Part shown: positions 32,686 through 41,766 of the stretch, one piece after another | Position numbering within the stretch: the first letter of the stretch is position 1 | Layout of the letters: every line of letters starts with the position of its first letter | Assembly (NCBI RefSeq): GCF_030403745.1 | Contig: NZ_JAQMWP010000013.1 | Location: 186,001 to 250,000, forward strand | DNA from: Streptomyces sp. S.PB5 | GTDB taxonomy: Bacteria > Actinomycetota > Actinomycetes > Streptomycetales > Streptomycetaceae | Direction of reading: 5' to 3' | Length of the DNA stretch: 64,000 nucleotides | Notes under the pieces: model-generated | Databases searched by the model: none | The model's input: only the letters and a program-made list of their open reading frames with translations | Told to the model about the DNA's origin: nothing | Translations under genes and position numbers: made by a program

Positions 32686-34524
32686 TCAGGCCCGCGCCCC
32701 GAGCCACTCCGTGGCGTAAGCAACAGCCGGGGCCAGATCCAGCAGCCGGCAGCGCGCGTCGCCGACGCGGCCCGTCGACACCGCGCCGGTGGCCTCGTAG
32801 GACCGGCCCAGCTCGGCGAACGGCGAGGCGTCGAGGGTGACATCGTGGTAGCGGTACCAGACCGGCCGCCCCCGCTCGTCGGCGACCACGCACGCGTAGG
32901 GTGCCTGCGGCCGCCCCGGTACCCGGTACTCCGCGAGGTGGAAGGCCGTGCACACGTCGTACCCCACACCCAGCAGCAGGACCCGGGCGCCTAGCCGCTC
33001 CAGCCGGGCCAGCGGTGACCGCTCGCCCAGGTGGCAGTCGGGCGCGTGGCCCTCGGTGATGTGACGGGCCCGGGGGCCCAGCGCGGTGAAGGAGCTCTGC
33101 GGATGGGCACTGCGCAGCGCGCCGGGCCGGGTCCGTACGGCCTCCGGAAGGACGCCGACGCCGAAACCGGGGCTGCTCGACGGGTCGAAGGCGGGCATCC
33201 GGGCCCGCAGCCCCGCCCAGTGCTCCTCCGGCACGGAGTAGCCGCGGGTCAGGTGCCAGCGGGAGGGATCGGAGTTGTCCGGTGTCTGGGTGTACGCCAC
33301 CAGCGTGCCGTCCGGGCCGAGGACCTCGCGCAGCGCGTCGACGACCGTCTCCGCACCGCCGGCCACCGGGCCCAGCGTGCGCAGCGAGGCGTGCACCAGC
33401 ACGGTGTCCCCCGGCCGCAGCCCGAGGTCGCGGAGTTCGGAGGCGAGCGCGCCCCGGGTCCGCGCGATCCTCGGCGGGGGCGTCGGGCGGCGCAGGGCCG
33501 CGCGGGTCTCGGTCACGAACCGCACGCCCGCGGGCAGCAGTTCGCCGCTGTCCAGGAGCGTGCCCGCGGCGGCGTCGGTGTGCCCGCGCCACATGTCGTA
33601 CTCGCGCCGGGCACGGCGTCCCCCGACCGCGAGCTCGGCCCGCCAGAAATCGGTCACGCCGAGGTGCGCGTGGGTGCCCTGCAGCAGCGCGCCGATCGGG
33701 CGCGGGTCCGGGCGCCAGGGAGCGTGGTGGCGTACCCCGGTCGGCGGGCCGTGCAGGGGCAACAGGTCCATCAGGGCGCCGAGTTGGACGTGCAGGAACT
33801 CGTGCACGAGGGTCAGCGCCAGCAGGACGGGGTCCTCCTGGAAGGAGGCGGCGACGGCACCGTAGGCCCGCCGGGCGGCCGAGCTGACCGCGGATCCGTC
33901 GAGGCCGGGGCGCAGCGGGGCGAGCGTGGTCAGAGCGGACGCCAGCGGGCGGACGTGCCAGGGGTGCCGCTGTACGAGCACCTCCCAGGCGGCGGACAGG
34001 GCCTTCTCCCAGTGCCGGGTGCGTTCCCCGGTGAGGGGGCCGTCGAGTGTGTGCCCGTGGGCGTCGCGGAAGGGACCGCTGTCGGCGAGCCGCAGCTGGA
34101 GAACCTGGCCGTCGCACTCCGCGCGCACGACCGGCCAGGCGGCACCGGGCGCGCCGGAAAGGAGCCGCTCCCACCAGGTGAGCCACGCCGGCTCGATCTC
34201 CTCGCCGCGCTCCAGCACCACCAGCGCGCGGGCCAGCCCCTCGTCCAGATAGGGGTGGAGCATGACGGCCCGCCATGCGCCGGGGTCCCGGCGGCCGAGG
34301 TCCAGCAGCCGGGGGTAGACGGTGCCGAGCCCGGCGGCGGCCGGTCCCCGGCGCTCCGCCGCCCGGTGCAGCGCTCGGACCAGCAGCTTCCGCTTGCTGA
34401 GCTGACCGGACCGCAACAGCGCCACGGCCTCCGCTCCGCCACGGGCCCGCGCCAGCGCCCCGAAGACATGCGGCGGCACGAAATGCCGTCCGGCGGCGGC
34501 CGCCTGCTCCCGCCCGCCGGTCAC
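32686..34524 (-). CDS. HExxH peptide hydroxylase fused to AAC(3)-like acetyltransferase
   Basis: 612 residues from GTG 34524, overlapping the fxsB stop (GTGA). Residues 1-340 match the HExxH-type modification domain of FxSxx-COOH loci: FVPPHVFGALARARGG, VMLHPYLDEGLARALV, and the metal motif HEFLHVQLGALMDLLPLH near residue 240. Such domains are now viewed as 2-oxoglutarate/iron peptide beta-hydroxylases. Residues 353-612 form an AAC(3)-type N-acetyltransferase (GLRPGDTVLVHASLRTLGPVAGGAETVVDALREVLGPDGTLVAYTQTP, later GVGYDVCTAFHLAEYRV). The two activities are more often separate genes. Last gene of the minus-strand fxs operon, presumably acting on the FxsA peptide. Confidence 0.87.
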   Translation of the reverse strand: MTGGREQAAAAGRHFVPPHVFGALARARGGAEAVALLRSGQLSKRKLLVRALHRAAERRGPAAAGLGTVYPRLLDLGRRDPGAWRAVMLHPYLDEGLARALVVLERGEEIEPAWLTWWERLLSGAPGAAWPVVRAECDGQVLQLRLADSGPFRDAHGHTLDGPLTGERTRHWEKALSAAWEVLVQRHPWHVRPLASALTTLAPLRPGLDGSAVSSAARRAYGAVAASFQEDPVLLALTLVHEFLHVQLGALMDLLPLHGPPTGVRHHAPWRPDPRPIGALLQGTHAHLGVTDFWRAELAVGGRRARREYDMWRGHTDAAAGTLLDSGELLPAGVRFVTETRAALRRPTPPPRIARTRGALASELRDLGLRPGDTVLVHASLRTLGPVAGGAETVVDALREVLGPDGTLVAYTQTPDNSDPSRWHLTRGYSVPEEHWAGLRARMPAFDPSSSPGFGVGVLPEAVRTRPGALRSAHPQSSFTALGPRARHITEGHAPDCHLGERSPLARLERLGARVLLLGVGYDVCTAFHLAEYRVPGRPQAPYACVVADERGRPVWYRYHDVTLDASPFAELGRSYEATGAVSTGRVGDARCRLLDLAPAVAYATEWLGARA

Positions 34525-35792
34525 CGGACCGCCTCCCGTCGTCGTGCGGTCAGCTCGGTGACGTCGTGGCGCAGACGGTTCGCGATGTGGTCCACGAGCA
34601 GGGCCAGGTCGGCGCAGTAGACCGACGGGGTCGAGAAGCCGGGGCCGCCGGAGGGGGCGTAGCGGTGGGCGTACAGGCCGCCGCCGCAGACCCGGGCGCG
34701 CGGGCAGGCGCGGCAGACCGGGCCGAGCCCGGCGAACCCGCGCTGTCTGACCTGGAACGCCGGGTGCGCGGCCGCGTCCGCGAAGGTGTGCCGGAACACG
34801 TCGAGGCCGGTCGCCGGGGCCCCGGGATAGGAGACCTTCAGCGAGTCCGCCTGCTCGATCGCCCCGTCCGTCTCGACGACGACCAGGTCGACCGGGGTCA
34901 GCCCGACCGCCTCGCTGCGCGAGGTGCCGCCCAGCAGCAGCGCCATGATCTCCTCGAAGAGCCGCACACCGGTCTCCCTGCGGGGGGCGTCGTACCAGCG
35001 GTCGAAGACGGCCCGCAGCCATTCCCCGTACGGCACGGTCCGGCCGGGCGCGGCCGGTCCCGGTGGTGTGGTCGGGGGTGATGTGCGCTCGGCCAGGCCC
35101 GGGGGCGGCGCGGCCCAGGTCGCGTGCGGCAGCAGCAGGTCGATGCGGGGCGGGGCGAAGGAGAGCAGGGACTCGTAGGTGGCGAGCGGCTCGGCCGCCG
35201 TGTCCACCACGCACAGCAGGCCCGCGAAGAGCTCCCGGTACGGTCCCTCCGTGAGCAGCCGCAGCGACCGCGCGACCGCGGCGTGGCTGCCGCGTCCGTC
35301 CGGCCGCAGCCGGTGGCGGTCGTGCGCGGCCGCCGGCCCGTCCAGGCTGACGCCGAGCCGGACCCCGTACCGGCCGAGCACGGGCAGCAGCGCCGGGTCC
35401 TCGGCCAGCCGCACCCCGTTGGTCTGCATGGTCACCCGCAGCTCGGCGACCGCCGCCACCTCGTCGGCGAGCACCCGCAGCATCGCCTCCAGATGCTCGG
35501 CACCGACCAGCAGCGGCTCCCCGCCGTGCAGCACGAGCTGCACCGTCGACAGCCGGTGGTGCCGGGCGTGTTCGGCGATCAGCCGGGCCGTGCGCCGCAC
35601 GGTCTCCAGTTCCATACGGCGAGGCCGCCCACGCCAGCTCTGGTCGGCGGCCTCGTACATGTAGCAGTAGGAACAGGCCAGGTCGCAGCGGCTGTGGACC
35701 TTCAGCAGGAACTGGCGGAAGGGCAGCGTCGCGTGAGGCGGCCGCTCTCGCGGTCCGCACGGCTCGGAAGGCGTGGGCCGGGTGGCGTCCAT
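34521..35792 (-). CDS. fxsB: FxsB-family radical SAM/SPASM peptide maturase
   Basis: 423 residues. The radical SAM cluster motif is C36-x3-C40-x2-C43 (HSRCDLACSYCYMYEAADQSW), followed by LVLHGGEPLLVG and LRVTMQTNGVRL. The C-terminal SPASM region has CRACPRARVCGGGLYAHRY and a late Cys in SVYCADL. FxsB enzymes form a C-C crosslink (cyclophane) in the FxSxx-COOH precursor. It lies 113 bp after fxsT and overlaps the HExxH-AAC(3) gene. In some loci rSAM and HExxH are one polypeptide; here they are split. Confidence 0.93.
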   Translation of the reverse strand: MDATRPTPSEPCGPRERPPHATLPFRQFLLKVHSRCDLACSYCYMYEAADQSWRGRPRRMELETVRRTARLIAEHARHHRLSTVQLVLHGGEPLLVGAEHLEAMLRVLADEVAAVAELRVTMQTNGVRLAEDPALLPVLGRYGVRLGVSLDGPAAAHDRHRLRPDGRGSHAAVARSLRLLTEGPYRELFAGLLCVVDTAAEPLATYESLLSFAPPRIDLLLPHATWAAPPPGLAERTSPPTTPPGPAAPGRTVPYGEWLRAVFDRWYDAPRRETGVRLFEEIMALLLGGTSRSEAVGLTPVDLVVVETDGAIEQADSLKVSYPGAPATGLDVFRHTFADAAAHPAFQVRQRGFAGLGPVCRACPRARVCGGGLYAHRYAPSGGPGFSTPSVYCADLALLVDHIANRLRHDVTELTARRREAVR

Positions 35793-35905
35793 GGGCCTCG
35801 ATCGCTCGGGTGCGACAGTGGTGAAGCGGCATCCTACAACCCGTCATTCCCGCCAAATGCCGTGCGGGGAACGGCAGACGGACCGGCGGACAGGGCGGGT
35901 ACGCA

Positions 35906-38900
35906 TCAGGTCGTCGGCGGTTCGATGTCGGAGTCGAGCCGCTGTCCCGACCGCACCGCCTTGGTGGTCTGATGGTCCTCGCCGAGAGTGCGCACGGCGT
36001 TGCGCCGGGCCTCCTCGGCCAGTTGGTCGGCCTCCTCCGTCCGGCCCGCGGCACGCAGGGTGAGCGAGAGGTTGGAGGTGACGCCGATGGTGTCGTAGTG
36101 CTCGGGACCGAGCAGCCGCTCCAACTGCTCGCGCACGAACCGCTCCTGCGCGGCGGCGCCGTCGAGATCGCCCTCCCGCACCAGCTCGTTGGCGTGGTTG
36201 ATGGTGCAGGCGAGCGTGTACAGGTGGGTCTCGCCGAGCACCTCGCGCAGCCCCCTCAGCGCCTGGTCCACCAGGTCGTGCGCCTCGGCCGTACGTCCCA
36301 CCAGACGCAGATAGACCGACACGTTGTTGGCGCAGGCCAGGGTGACCGGGTGCATCTCGCCGAGGTAGTCGCGGTAACGGTTCATCGCCCGCTCCGCGAG
36401 TTCCAGGGCTCCCGCCGGTTCGCCGAGCGCCGCCAGGTCGCTGGCCAGGCTGGAGGCGGCGGCGAGGGTGTCCTGGTGGTCCGGGCCCAGATCCGCCACG
36501 TACCGGCCGCGGATGTCCTCGTCGATCTCCCTGGCGCGTTCGTACTCGCCGTTCCTGCGCAGCGCCACCGCCAGGTTCTTGCGGGCGCGCAGGGTCTCGA
36601 CGTGGTCCTCGCCGAGGGTCTCCCGGTAGCGCGCCACCGTGCCCTCCAGCAGCTCCAGGGCGTCCCGCAGCCGTCCGGTCTCCCGCAGGTCGCGGGCGTA
36701 GTTGCTGGCCGAGGAGAGCGCGTTGATGCTGTTGGCGCCGTGGATCTCGCTCTGCTGCCGCCAGGCGCTGTGGTGCAGGTCCAGGGCGGCGCGGCGGTCG
36801 CCCGCCAGGTATTCGGACAGGGCCAGGTTGTTCAGGTACATCAGGGTGCGCTTGTGGTCGTCGCCCAGGGCGCGCCGCGCCGCCCGCAGCGTCTGCCGGT
36901 CCAGCTCGCGCGCCTCCTGGTAGTGGCCCAGTTCCCGCAGGTCGGCGGCGACGTTGCCGGCCGCGGCGAGGGTGTAGGCGTCCTCGTCGCCCCGGCTGAG
37001 GCGCAGCTTCTCGTGGGTGTCCCGGTCGGACTCGTACGCCTCCCCCAGCCGGCCGAGCGAGCGCAGGACGTTGCCGAGCTGGATGCGCAGGATGAGGGTC
37101 TGGGCGTCGCCCTCACGGCTGATGCCCAGGTCGCGCCAGCGCTCCAGGGTCTGGGACGCCAGGTCGTGCGCGGCGCCGTGCAGGCTCCGCTTCCACAGGT
37201 AGCGGACCGAGTCGGTGATCCACGCCCGCACCTCGGGGTCGGCGCTCCGGTAGGCGCGGGAGGGTGCCAGGTGCGGCAGCAGCAGGTCGTAGACCTTCCA
37301 GTCGGACGTGCGGTCCGGGTCGCCCGGCCGGGCGTCGGCCAGTGCCGTGTGCACCACGCGCCGCAGGTCCGGCTTGCGCTCGTCGGGCACCTGGTCGCGG
37401 ATGACGGCCTGCACCAGCCGGTGGACGGTGAGCGTCTCGCTGCTCTGGTCACTCTTGGCGAGACCGAACCGGTTGATGGCCCGGACCACCTGTGCGATGG
37501 CCATCTCGTCGCGTGGCTCCCCCTCGGGGAGCGTCAGCGCCTGGGTGACGGCCCTGCCGTAGAGCAGGGCCTGGGGGATGGGTTCGGGGCCGAAGAAGGA
37601 GCAGATCTCCAGCATCTCGGCCGCCGCCCGGTTCACGCGGCGCAGTTCGTCCAGCGCGAGGAGCCAGGTCGCCGCGGCCGAGTGCGGGTAGTCCCGGTCC
37701 GGCAGCCGGGTGTTGCGCAGGACCTCGGTGAGCCGCTCGCCCAGCGAGCTGAGGTAGGTCGTCACCGGCATGCTGCTCTCGCTGAGCCAGACGGCGGCCT
37801 GGCCCACGGCCAGCGGCAGGTCGCCCAGTTCCTCGGCGACCCGCTCGGCGTCGTCCTTCGCCAGACCGGGGTTGAGCCGGCGCAGCAGCTGGACGCTCTC
37901 CCCACGCTGGAACACCTCGACCTCCACCAGGCCCGCGTTGTTGACCCAGGCCCGGTCGCGCGAGGTCATCAGGACATGTCCGCCGGGCGGCCCCTCGGGG
38001 ATGAGCTCGGCGAGCTCCTCAGGGCGCCCGGCGTTGTCGTAGACCAGCAGCCAGCGGTCGTACGGCTCGCCGCGCCTGAGCGCCCGCAGCACCGCGTCGG
38101 CCGTGCCGGACATGTCCTCGCCCCGCTCCAGGCCCAGGTCGGGGGCGAGTTCGGCGAGTCCGGAGCGAATCAGGCCGGGTTGCGCGGCGTTCACCCACCA
38201 CACGGCGTCGTAGGCGGACTTGAAGCGGTGGGCGTACTCCTGGGCGACCTGTGTCTTGCCCATCCCGCCCAGTCCGTAGAGCACTTGGGGCCGGGGTGCG
38301 GGCCCGGTGGTGAAGCCGTCGCGGACATGGTCCAGGAGAGCACCGCGGCCGGTGAAGGAGACGTTGCGCGAGGGGACGCGCTGCACGGCCGGCGCGTCGC
38401 CCGGGTAAGGAGGAACGACCGTGCCCAGAGGCGGGGTGTCGGTCTCCGACGACCGCCGGCCCGACGGCGCTCCGACGGTCAGCAGCAGTTGCACGGCGGC
38501 CTCGTCGGGCTGCCTGCGGGTGAGGTCGAGGGCGGCCCGGTCGCCGAACGGGCCGTCCGCGGAGGCCTCCGTCTCCTGGACCCGCACCGGCAGCAGCGCC
38601 GGGCCGCCGCCGGCCTGGACCTCGCGCAGCCGTTGCGCGATGCTCCGGGCCCGCGGCAGCGTGAGGTACTCGGGGGAGAGCAGGGCGAGCAGCCGGCCGC
38701 GTCGCTCCAGTACGTCCGTCGCCTCCGGCGGGGTGCCCGTGACGGGTTCGGCGGCGCTGTGCAGGGACACCTGGTAGCCGACGCTCTCCAGATGGGCGGC
38801 GGCCCACTCGGCCCACATCCGGTCGATCGGCGCGTAGCTGACGTACATCCGCGGCGGCACGGCGCGTGGGTCACGCAGGTACTCCGTCGCCAACTGCTTG

Positions 38901-39916
38901 CGTTCCTCGGCCGGTTGGGGCTCCAGGGACTGCACGTCGTTGTCGGTGATCCACGCGGTGAGCCGTTCGAACGCGGTCAGCAGCGAGTCCTTCTGCAGCA
39001 GCCGGTCCCGCACGGTCGCCGGTATCTCCGCGTAGGCGTAGTACGGCTTGTAGGGGATCTCCACCTCGCCCCAGTACCGGGCGTGGTCCTCCTCCGCCAG
39101 CCAGGACAGGAACGGCGCGAACCCGGCGCGGGCGGAGTCGCGGCCCTGGTCCAGCAGTTCCTGCTCGGCGTTCTCGACCCGCATCGGCACCGGCAGGATC
39201 CGGATCGGGCGCGGGGCGGACGCGGCGACCGAGCCGGCGGCCGCGATACCGCCCTCGATGCTCTGGTGGTTCAGCACGAAGCCGTCCACCACGATGTCGG
39301 GCAGCAGGATGGTGCAGATCCCGGATATGTCGCTGACCCCGGTACGGCTGTCGATGAGGACGTAGTCGTACTCCTCGATCATCCGGCGGCGCAGCATCTG
39401 GAGGAAGGAACCGCCGCCCAGACGCTCGTAGAACGAGTGCCAGTTGAAGCTGGTGACGGCGGCCGAGTAGGCGGCGGACTGGCGGCCGGCCGGCAGGAAG
39501 TCGAGACGCCCGCCGCGCTGCAGGCTCAGCCGCAGGCCGGTGGTGTAGGGGCCGGGGTCGGCGCAGGCGCGCAGCTCCTCCTCGTCCATGACGGCGGGCT
39601 CCGCGCCCCGTTCGGCGGCCGGCTGGTCCGGGCGGCCGGAGCCCATGACCCGCCCGACATAGGCCTGCACCATGTTGATCAGGCCGTCCGTGGACCGCAG
39701 TTCGGAATCGACGACGAGCAGCGGCCGCAGATAGCGGTGCATGCCCGGGGCTTCGAGATCCCAGTCGACGAGCAGCACCCGGTACCCCTGACTGGCCAGG
39801 ATCCAGCCGACGTTGACCAGCGCCATGGTCCGTCCCGTTCCACCCTTGTACGAGTAGAAGGTGACGATCTTGCCCTCGCGTCGCGCCTCGGTGTCAGCGG
39901 TCATCGTCCTATCCAT
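35906..39916 (-). CDS. fxsT: FxsT: MinD-like / TIR-like / NB-ARC / TPR protein
   Basis: 1336 residues. The N-terminal MinD/ParA-type NTPase has the deviant Walker A YSKGGTGRTMALVNV-like motif near residue 20 and VLLVDWDLEAPG. A TIR-like domain follows near 357 (RMYVSYAPIDRMWAEWAAAHLESVGY). NB-ARC spans about 520-800, with GLGGMGKTQVAQ near 550 and WLLVYDNA. From about 915 onward there are repeated TPR units (LNNLALSEYLAGDRRAALDLHHSAWRQ, LANNVS-type). It overlaps fxsC by 8 bp; ATG 39904 is an alternative start. This architecture defines FxsT of the FxSxx-COOH system, whose molecular role is unknown. Confidence 0.92.
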   Translation of the reverse strand: MDRTMTADTEARREGKIVTFYSYKGGTGRTMALVNVGWILASQGYRVLLVDWDLEAPGMHRYLRPLLVVDSELRSTDGLINMVQAYVGRVMGSGRPDQPAAERGAEPAVMDEEELRACADPGPYTTGLRLSLQRGGRLDFLPAGRQSAAYSAAVTSFNWHSFYERLGGGSFLQMLRRRMIEEYDYVLIDSRTGVSDISGICTILLPDIVVDGFVLNHQSIEGGIAAAGSVAASAPRPIRILPVPMRVENAEQELLDQGRDSARAGFAPFLSWLAEEDHARYWGEVEIPYKPYYAYAEIPATVRDRLLQKDSLLTAFERLTAWITDNDVQSLEPQPAEERKQLATEYLRDPRAVPPRMYVSYAPIDRMWAEWAAAHLESVGYQVSLHSAAEPVTGTPPEATDVLERRGRLLALLSPEYLTLPRARSIAQRLREVQAGGGPALLPVRVQETEASADGPFGDRAALDLTRRQPDEAAVQLLLTVGAPSGRRSSETDTPPLGTVVPPYPGDAPAVQRVPSRNVSFTGRGALLDHVRDGFTTGPAPRPQVLYGLGGMGKTQVAQEYAHRFKSAYDAVWWVNAAQPGLIRSGLAELAPDLGLERGEDMSGTADAVLRALRRGEPYDRWLLVYDNAGRPEELAELIPEGPPGGHVLMTSRDRAWVNNAGLVEVEVFQRGESVQLLRRLNPGLAKDDAERVAEELGDLPLAVGQAAVWLSESSMPVTTYLSSLGERLTEVLRNTRLPDRDYPHSAAATWLLALDELRRVNRAAAEMLEICSFFGPEPIPQALLYGRAVTQALTLPEGEPRDEMAIAQVVRAINRFGLAKSDQSSETLTVHRLVQAVIRDQVPDERKPDLRRVVHTALADARPGDPDRTSDWKVYDLLLPHLAPSRAYRSADPEVRAWITDSVRYLWKRSLHGAAHDLASQTLERWRDLGISREGDAQTLILRIQLGNVLRSLGRLGEAYESDRDTHEKLRLSRGDEDAYTLAAAGNVAADLRELGHYQEARELDRQTLRAARRALGDDHKRTLMYLNNLALSEYLAGDRRAALDLHHSAWRQQSEIHGANSINALSSASNYARDLRETGRLRDALELLEGTVARYRETLGEDHVETLRARKNLAVALRRNGEYERAREIDEDIRGRYVADLGPDHQDTLAAASSLASDLAALGEPAGALELAERAMNRYRDYLGEMHPVTLACANNVSVYLRLVGRTAEAHDLVDQALRGLREVLGETHLYTLACTINHANELVREGDLDGAAAQERFVREQLERLLGPEHYDTIGVTSNLSLTLRAAGRTEEADQLAEEARRNAVRTLGEDHQTTKAVRSGQRLDSDIEPPTT

Positions 39917-41207
39917 CGGTGAGGTATGCCTCGGGCAGATCGTCCGGCTCGTCGCAGACCATGGGCGGCCGCGCCGGAACGCCCAGAGCGGGCAGCGGCG
40001 GTGCGGCCGGCCCCTCCGGGAGCACCACGGGGTCGGCCCGCTCCGCCAGCCGGTTCTGGGCCACGGTGACCATCACGGACAGCTTGTCGTCGAAGTGTCC
40101 CTTGTCGACCCGGACCCGGAACAGCGGATCCCAGGCATCGTTGCGGCGCATCCAGTTGCGCTGGAAGACCTGGCTGAGGTCATGCCACAGCGTGTCGGCG
40201 TGGGACTCCTCGTCCGTCTCGTGACAGGGCACGAGCACCCCCGTGACCGGGTGGTTCTGCTGGTCGAAGGCGGCGAGCACGGTCCGGTACGGCTCCCTGC
40301 GCGCCGCCCACGCGTCGATGAGCAGCACACTGGTCTCGCGGTTGCGCAGGCCCTCCTCCAGCTTGCGGACGAGATCGTCGCCGACCTCGTCCAGATGTGC
40401 CATGCATCGCGAGTCGTTGATCACCTGCTGGGCGCGGAACGCCGCGGTCGGGTGCACCGGCGGGTGGTAGGGCGCCCAGTCGTAGGGCGAACGCCCGTAG
40501 TACTGGGAGTTCCGCCGGCCCTCGGGCGGTGCGGCGACGGTCCCGGCAGCGACGAACACCCGGACGGATCCCGTCTCGCTCCCGAGGTGCTCGCCCACCT
40601 CGTGGCCCTCGAAGGCATTGCGCACGGTCCTCAGATCGGGGCTGAGCCGAGGCAGACGGTAGCGTTCGGCCGCCCTGCGCACGGCGTCGGCGATCACCGA
40701 GACGATCGTGCGATAGGTCGCGCCGGCCGGGTCGGTGCGCATGATGTGCATCAGTCCGCGCTCGGCGTACTCCTCGCGGGTGCGCAGGTCCATGCCCCGC
40801 TCGGTGTACTGGTACCGGCTCATCTCGGGGGGCAGCGCACCGCGGACGGGCCGCCAGCGCACGGGGATCAGCGAGGGCGCGTCGATGTCGGTGTCGTGGC
40901 GGAAGCGTGTCAGCCGGTCCTGGAAGACCGTCCATTCCTTGCCGCAGTAAGGGCTGTTCACATAGCCCGGCGAGCACAGCGCGACCATGGCGCGGCAGTT
41001 GCCGACCGCGTCCCCGATGGCCTTCTCCCAGTCCGTGCCCATCCTGATCTGCTCCAGGTCGCGGAAGGCCGGCTGGCCCTCGCAGTCCGCCCCTTTGGCC
41101 TGGAGTTCGGCCAGCAGGTCCGCGTGGAAGCGGCTGACGAACGCGTCCTGACGGTCCTCGCGCCGCGCATAACTGAGGAAGAAATAGAACCCCTGAGCCA
41201 AGGGCAT
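39909..41207 (-). CDS. fxsC: FxsC: TIR-domain protein of FxSxx-COOH system
   Basis: 432 residues from ATG 41207 (MPLAQGFYFFLSYARREDRQD); the longer in-frame ATG at 41372 overlaps the divergent fxsA and reads a low-complexity leader. The N-terminal TIR-like domain has FLSYAR, the acidic segment DLEQIRMGTDWEKAIGDAVGNCRAMVALCSPGYVNSPYCGKEW and RFRHD. The C-terminal half is the FxsC-specific domain (LIDAWAARREPYRTVLAAFDQQNHPVTGVLVPCHETDEES). It is the first gene of the minus-strand fxs operon. Confidence 0.9.
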   Translation of the reverse strand: MPLAQGFYFFLSYARREDRQDAFVSRFHADLLAELQAKGADCEGQPAFRDLEQIRMGTDWEKAIGDAVGNCRAMVALCSPGYVNSPYCGKEWTVFQDRLTRFRHDTDIDAPSLIPVRWRPVRGALPPEMSRYQYTERGMDLRTREEYAERGLMHIMRTDPAGATYRTIVSVIADAVRRAAERYRLPRLSPDLRTVRNAFEGHEVGEHLGSETGSVRVFVAAGTVAAPPEGRRNSQYYGRSPYDWAPYHPPVHPTAAFRAQQVINDSRCMAHLDEVGDDLVRKLEEGLRNRETSVLLIDAWAARREPYRTVLAAFDQQNHPVTGVLVPCHETDEESHADTLWHDLSQVFQRNWMRRNDAWDPLFRVRVDKGHFDDKLSVMVTVAQNRLAERADPVVLPEGPAAPPLPALGVPARPPMVCDEPDDLPEAYLTDG

Positions 41208-41372
41208 CCCCACCACCCCCGTATCACGCCGTCGCCGGCGCCCCCCGTGCTGGCATACGCACGCGGCGCCTTCATACCCACGCCGTCCCGGGCTCAGACG
41301 TACTCGCGGAAAACCTATAGGCTCATGCCGTCGCCGCTGACCTGGCAGCAGCCGCAGAGAAGGGCACATCAC

Positions 41373-41561
41373 GTGCAGAAGGACGCGGGCGGTTCCGAGT
41401 TCGTCTCGGTGCTGGTGGATGTCGCGGATCTGCCCATGGAATTCCTGGACGATCTGCCGGACACGGTCCTGGCCGAGCAGCTCCGGCGGGTGGTCGGAGA
41501 GGCCCTGAACCCGACGAGCGAGACCTTCGCCGCGTTCCAGTCCGCTCTGTCCGACTCCTGA
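41373..41561 (+). CDS. fxsA: FxsA-like precursor peptide with C-terminal extension
   Basis: 62 residues from GTG 41373, which has AGAAGGG about ten bases upstream; ATG 41325 would give 78 residues. The pattern matches FxSxx-COOH precursors: an acidic middle (LVDVADLPMEFLDDLPDTVLAEQLRRVVGE) and the core AFQSAL, where the radical SAM enzyme is expected to link Phe to Ser. In the family the protein ends right after FxSxx, but here three residues, SDS, follow before the stop. It is divergent from fxsC, 165 bp apart, unlike the more usual fxsA-fxsB adjacency. Confidence 0.8.
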   Translation: MQKDAGGSEFVSVLVDVADLPMEFLDDLPDTVLAEQLRRVVGEALNPTSETFAAFQSALSDS

Positions 41562-41589
41562 GCGGCACGGCCGGGACGGCGCGCGTGCT

Positions 41590-41721
41590 TCAGGCGCACA
41601 CCGGGGTCCCGCCCTGTGTCAGCCTCCAGTTCGTCACCGCGAAGTCCTTCGGGTCCAGCGTCCCCTTCGCCGTCACATATGCGCCAAGGACGGAGAACGA
41701 CCAGGTGCGCGGCTTCCGTTC
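41590..41721 (-). pseudogene. orphan C-terminal protein fragment
   Basis: A minus-strand frame of about 43 codons reads TWSFSVLGAYVTAKGTLDPKDFAVTNWRLTQGGTPVCA and ends at 41590. Its residue pattern looks like a real beta-rich C-terminus, resembling those of extracytoplasmic domains of Streptomyces Ser/Thr kinases. Upstream there is no start or preceding domain, because the kinase gene on the plus strand begins at 41767. It is most likely a remnant of a lost gene; the identity is tentative. Confidence 0.35.
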
Positions 41722-41766
41722 GGGGGCAGGCCATGTCCGGATCAATTTCTGGAATGATCGCCGTCC

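Noticed and set aside
35972..39922. A 1316-codon open frame on the plus strand across fxsT
   Set aside because: It is the antisense shadow of fxsT in GC-rich DNA; the composition is Val/Gly/Arg/Leu-rich with no domain, while the minus strand shows NTPase, TIR, NB-ARC and TPR motifs.
41325..41372. ATG 41325 as the fxsA start
   Set aside because: It adds 16 residues unlike the family, and GTG 41373 has a better-placed ribosome binding site. It cannot be fully excluded.
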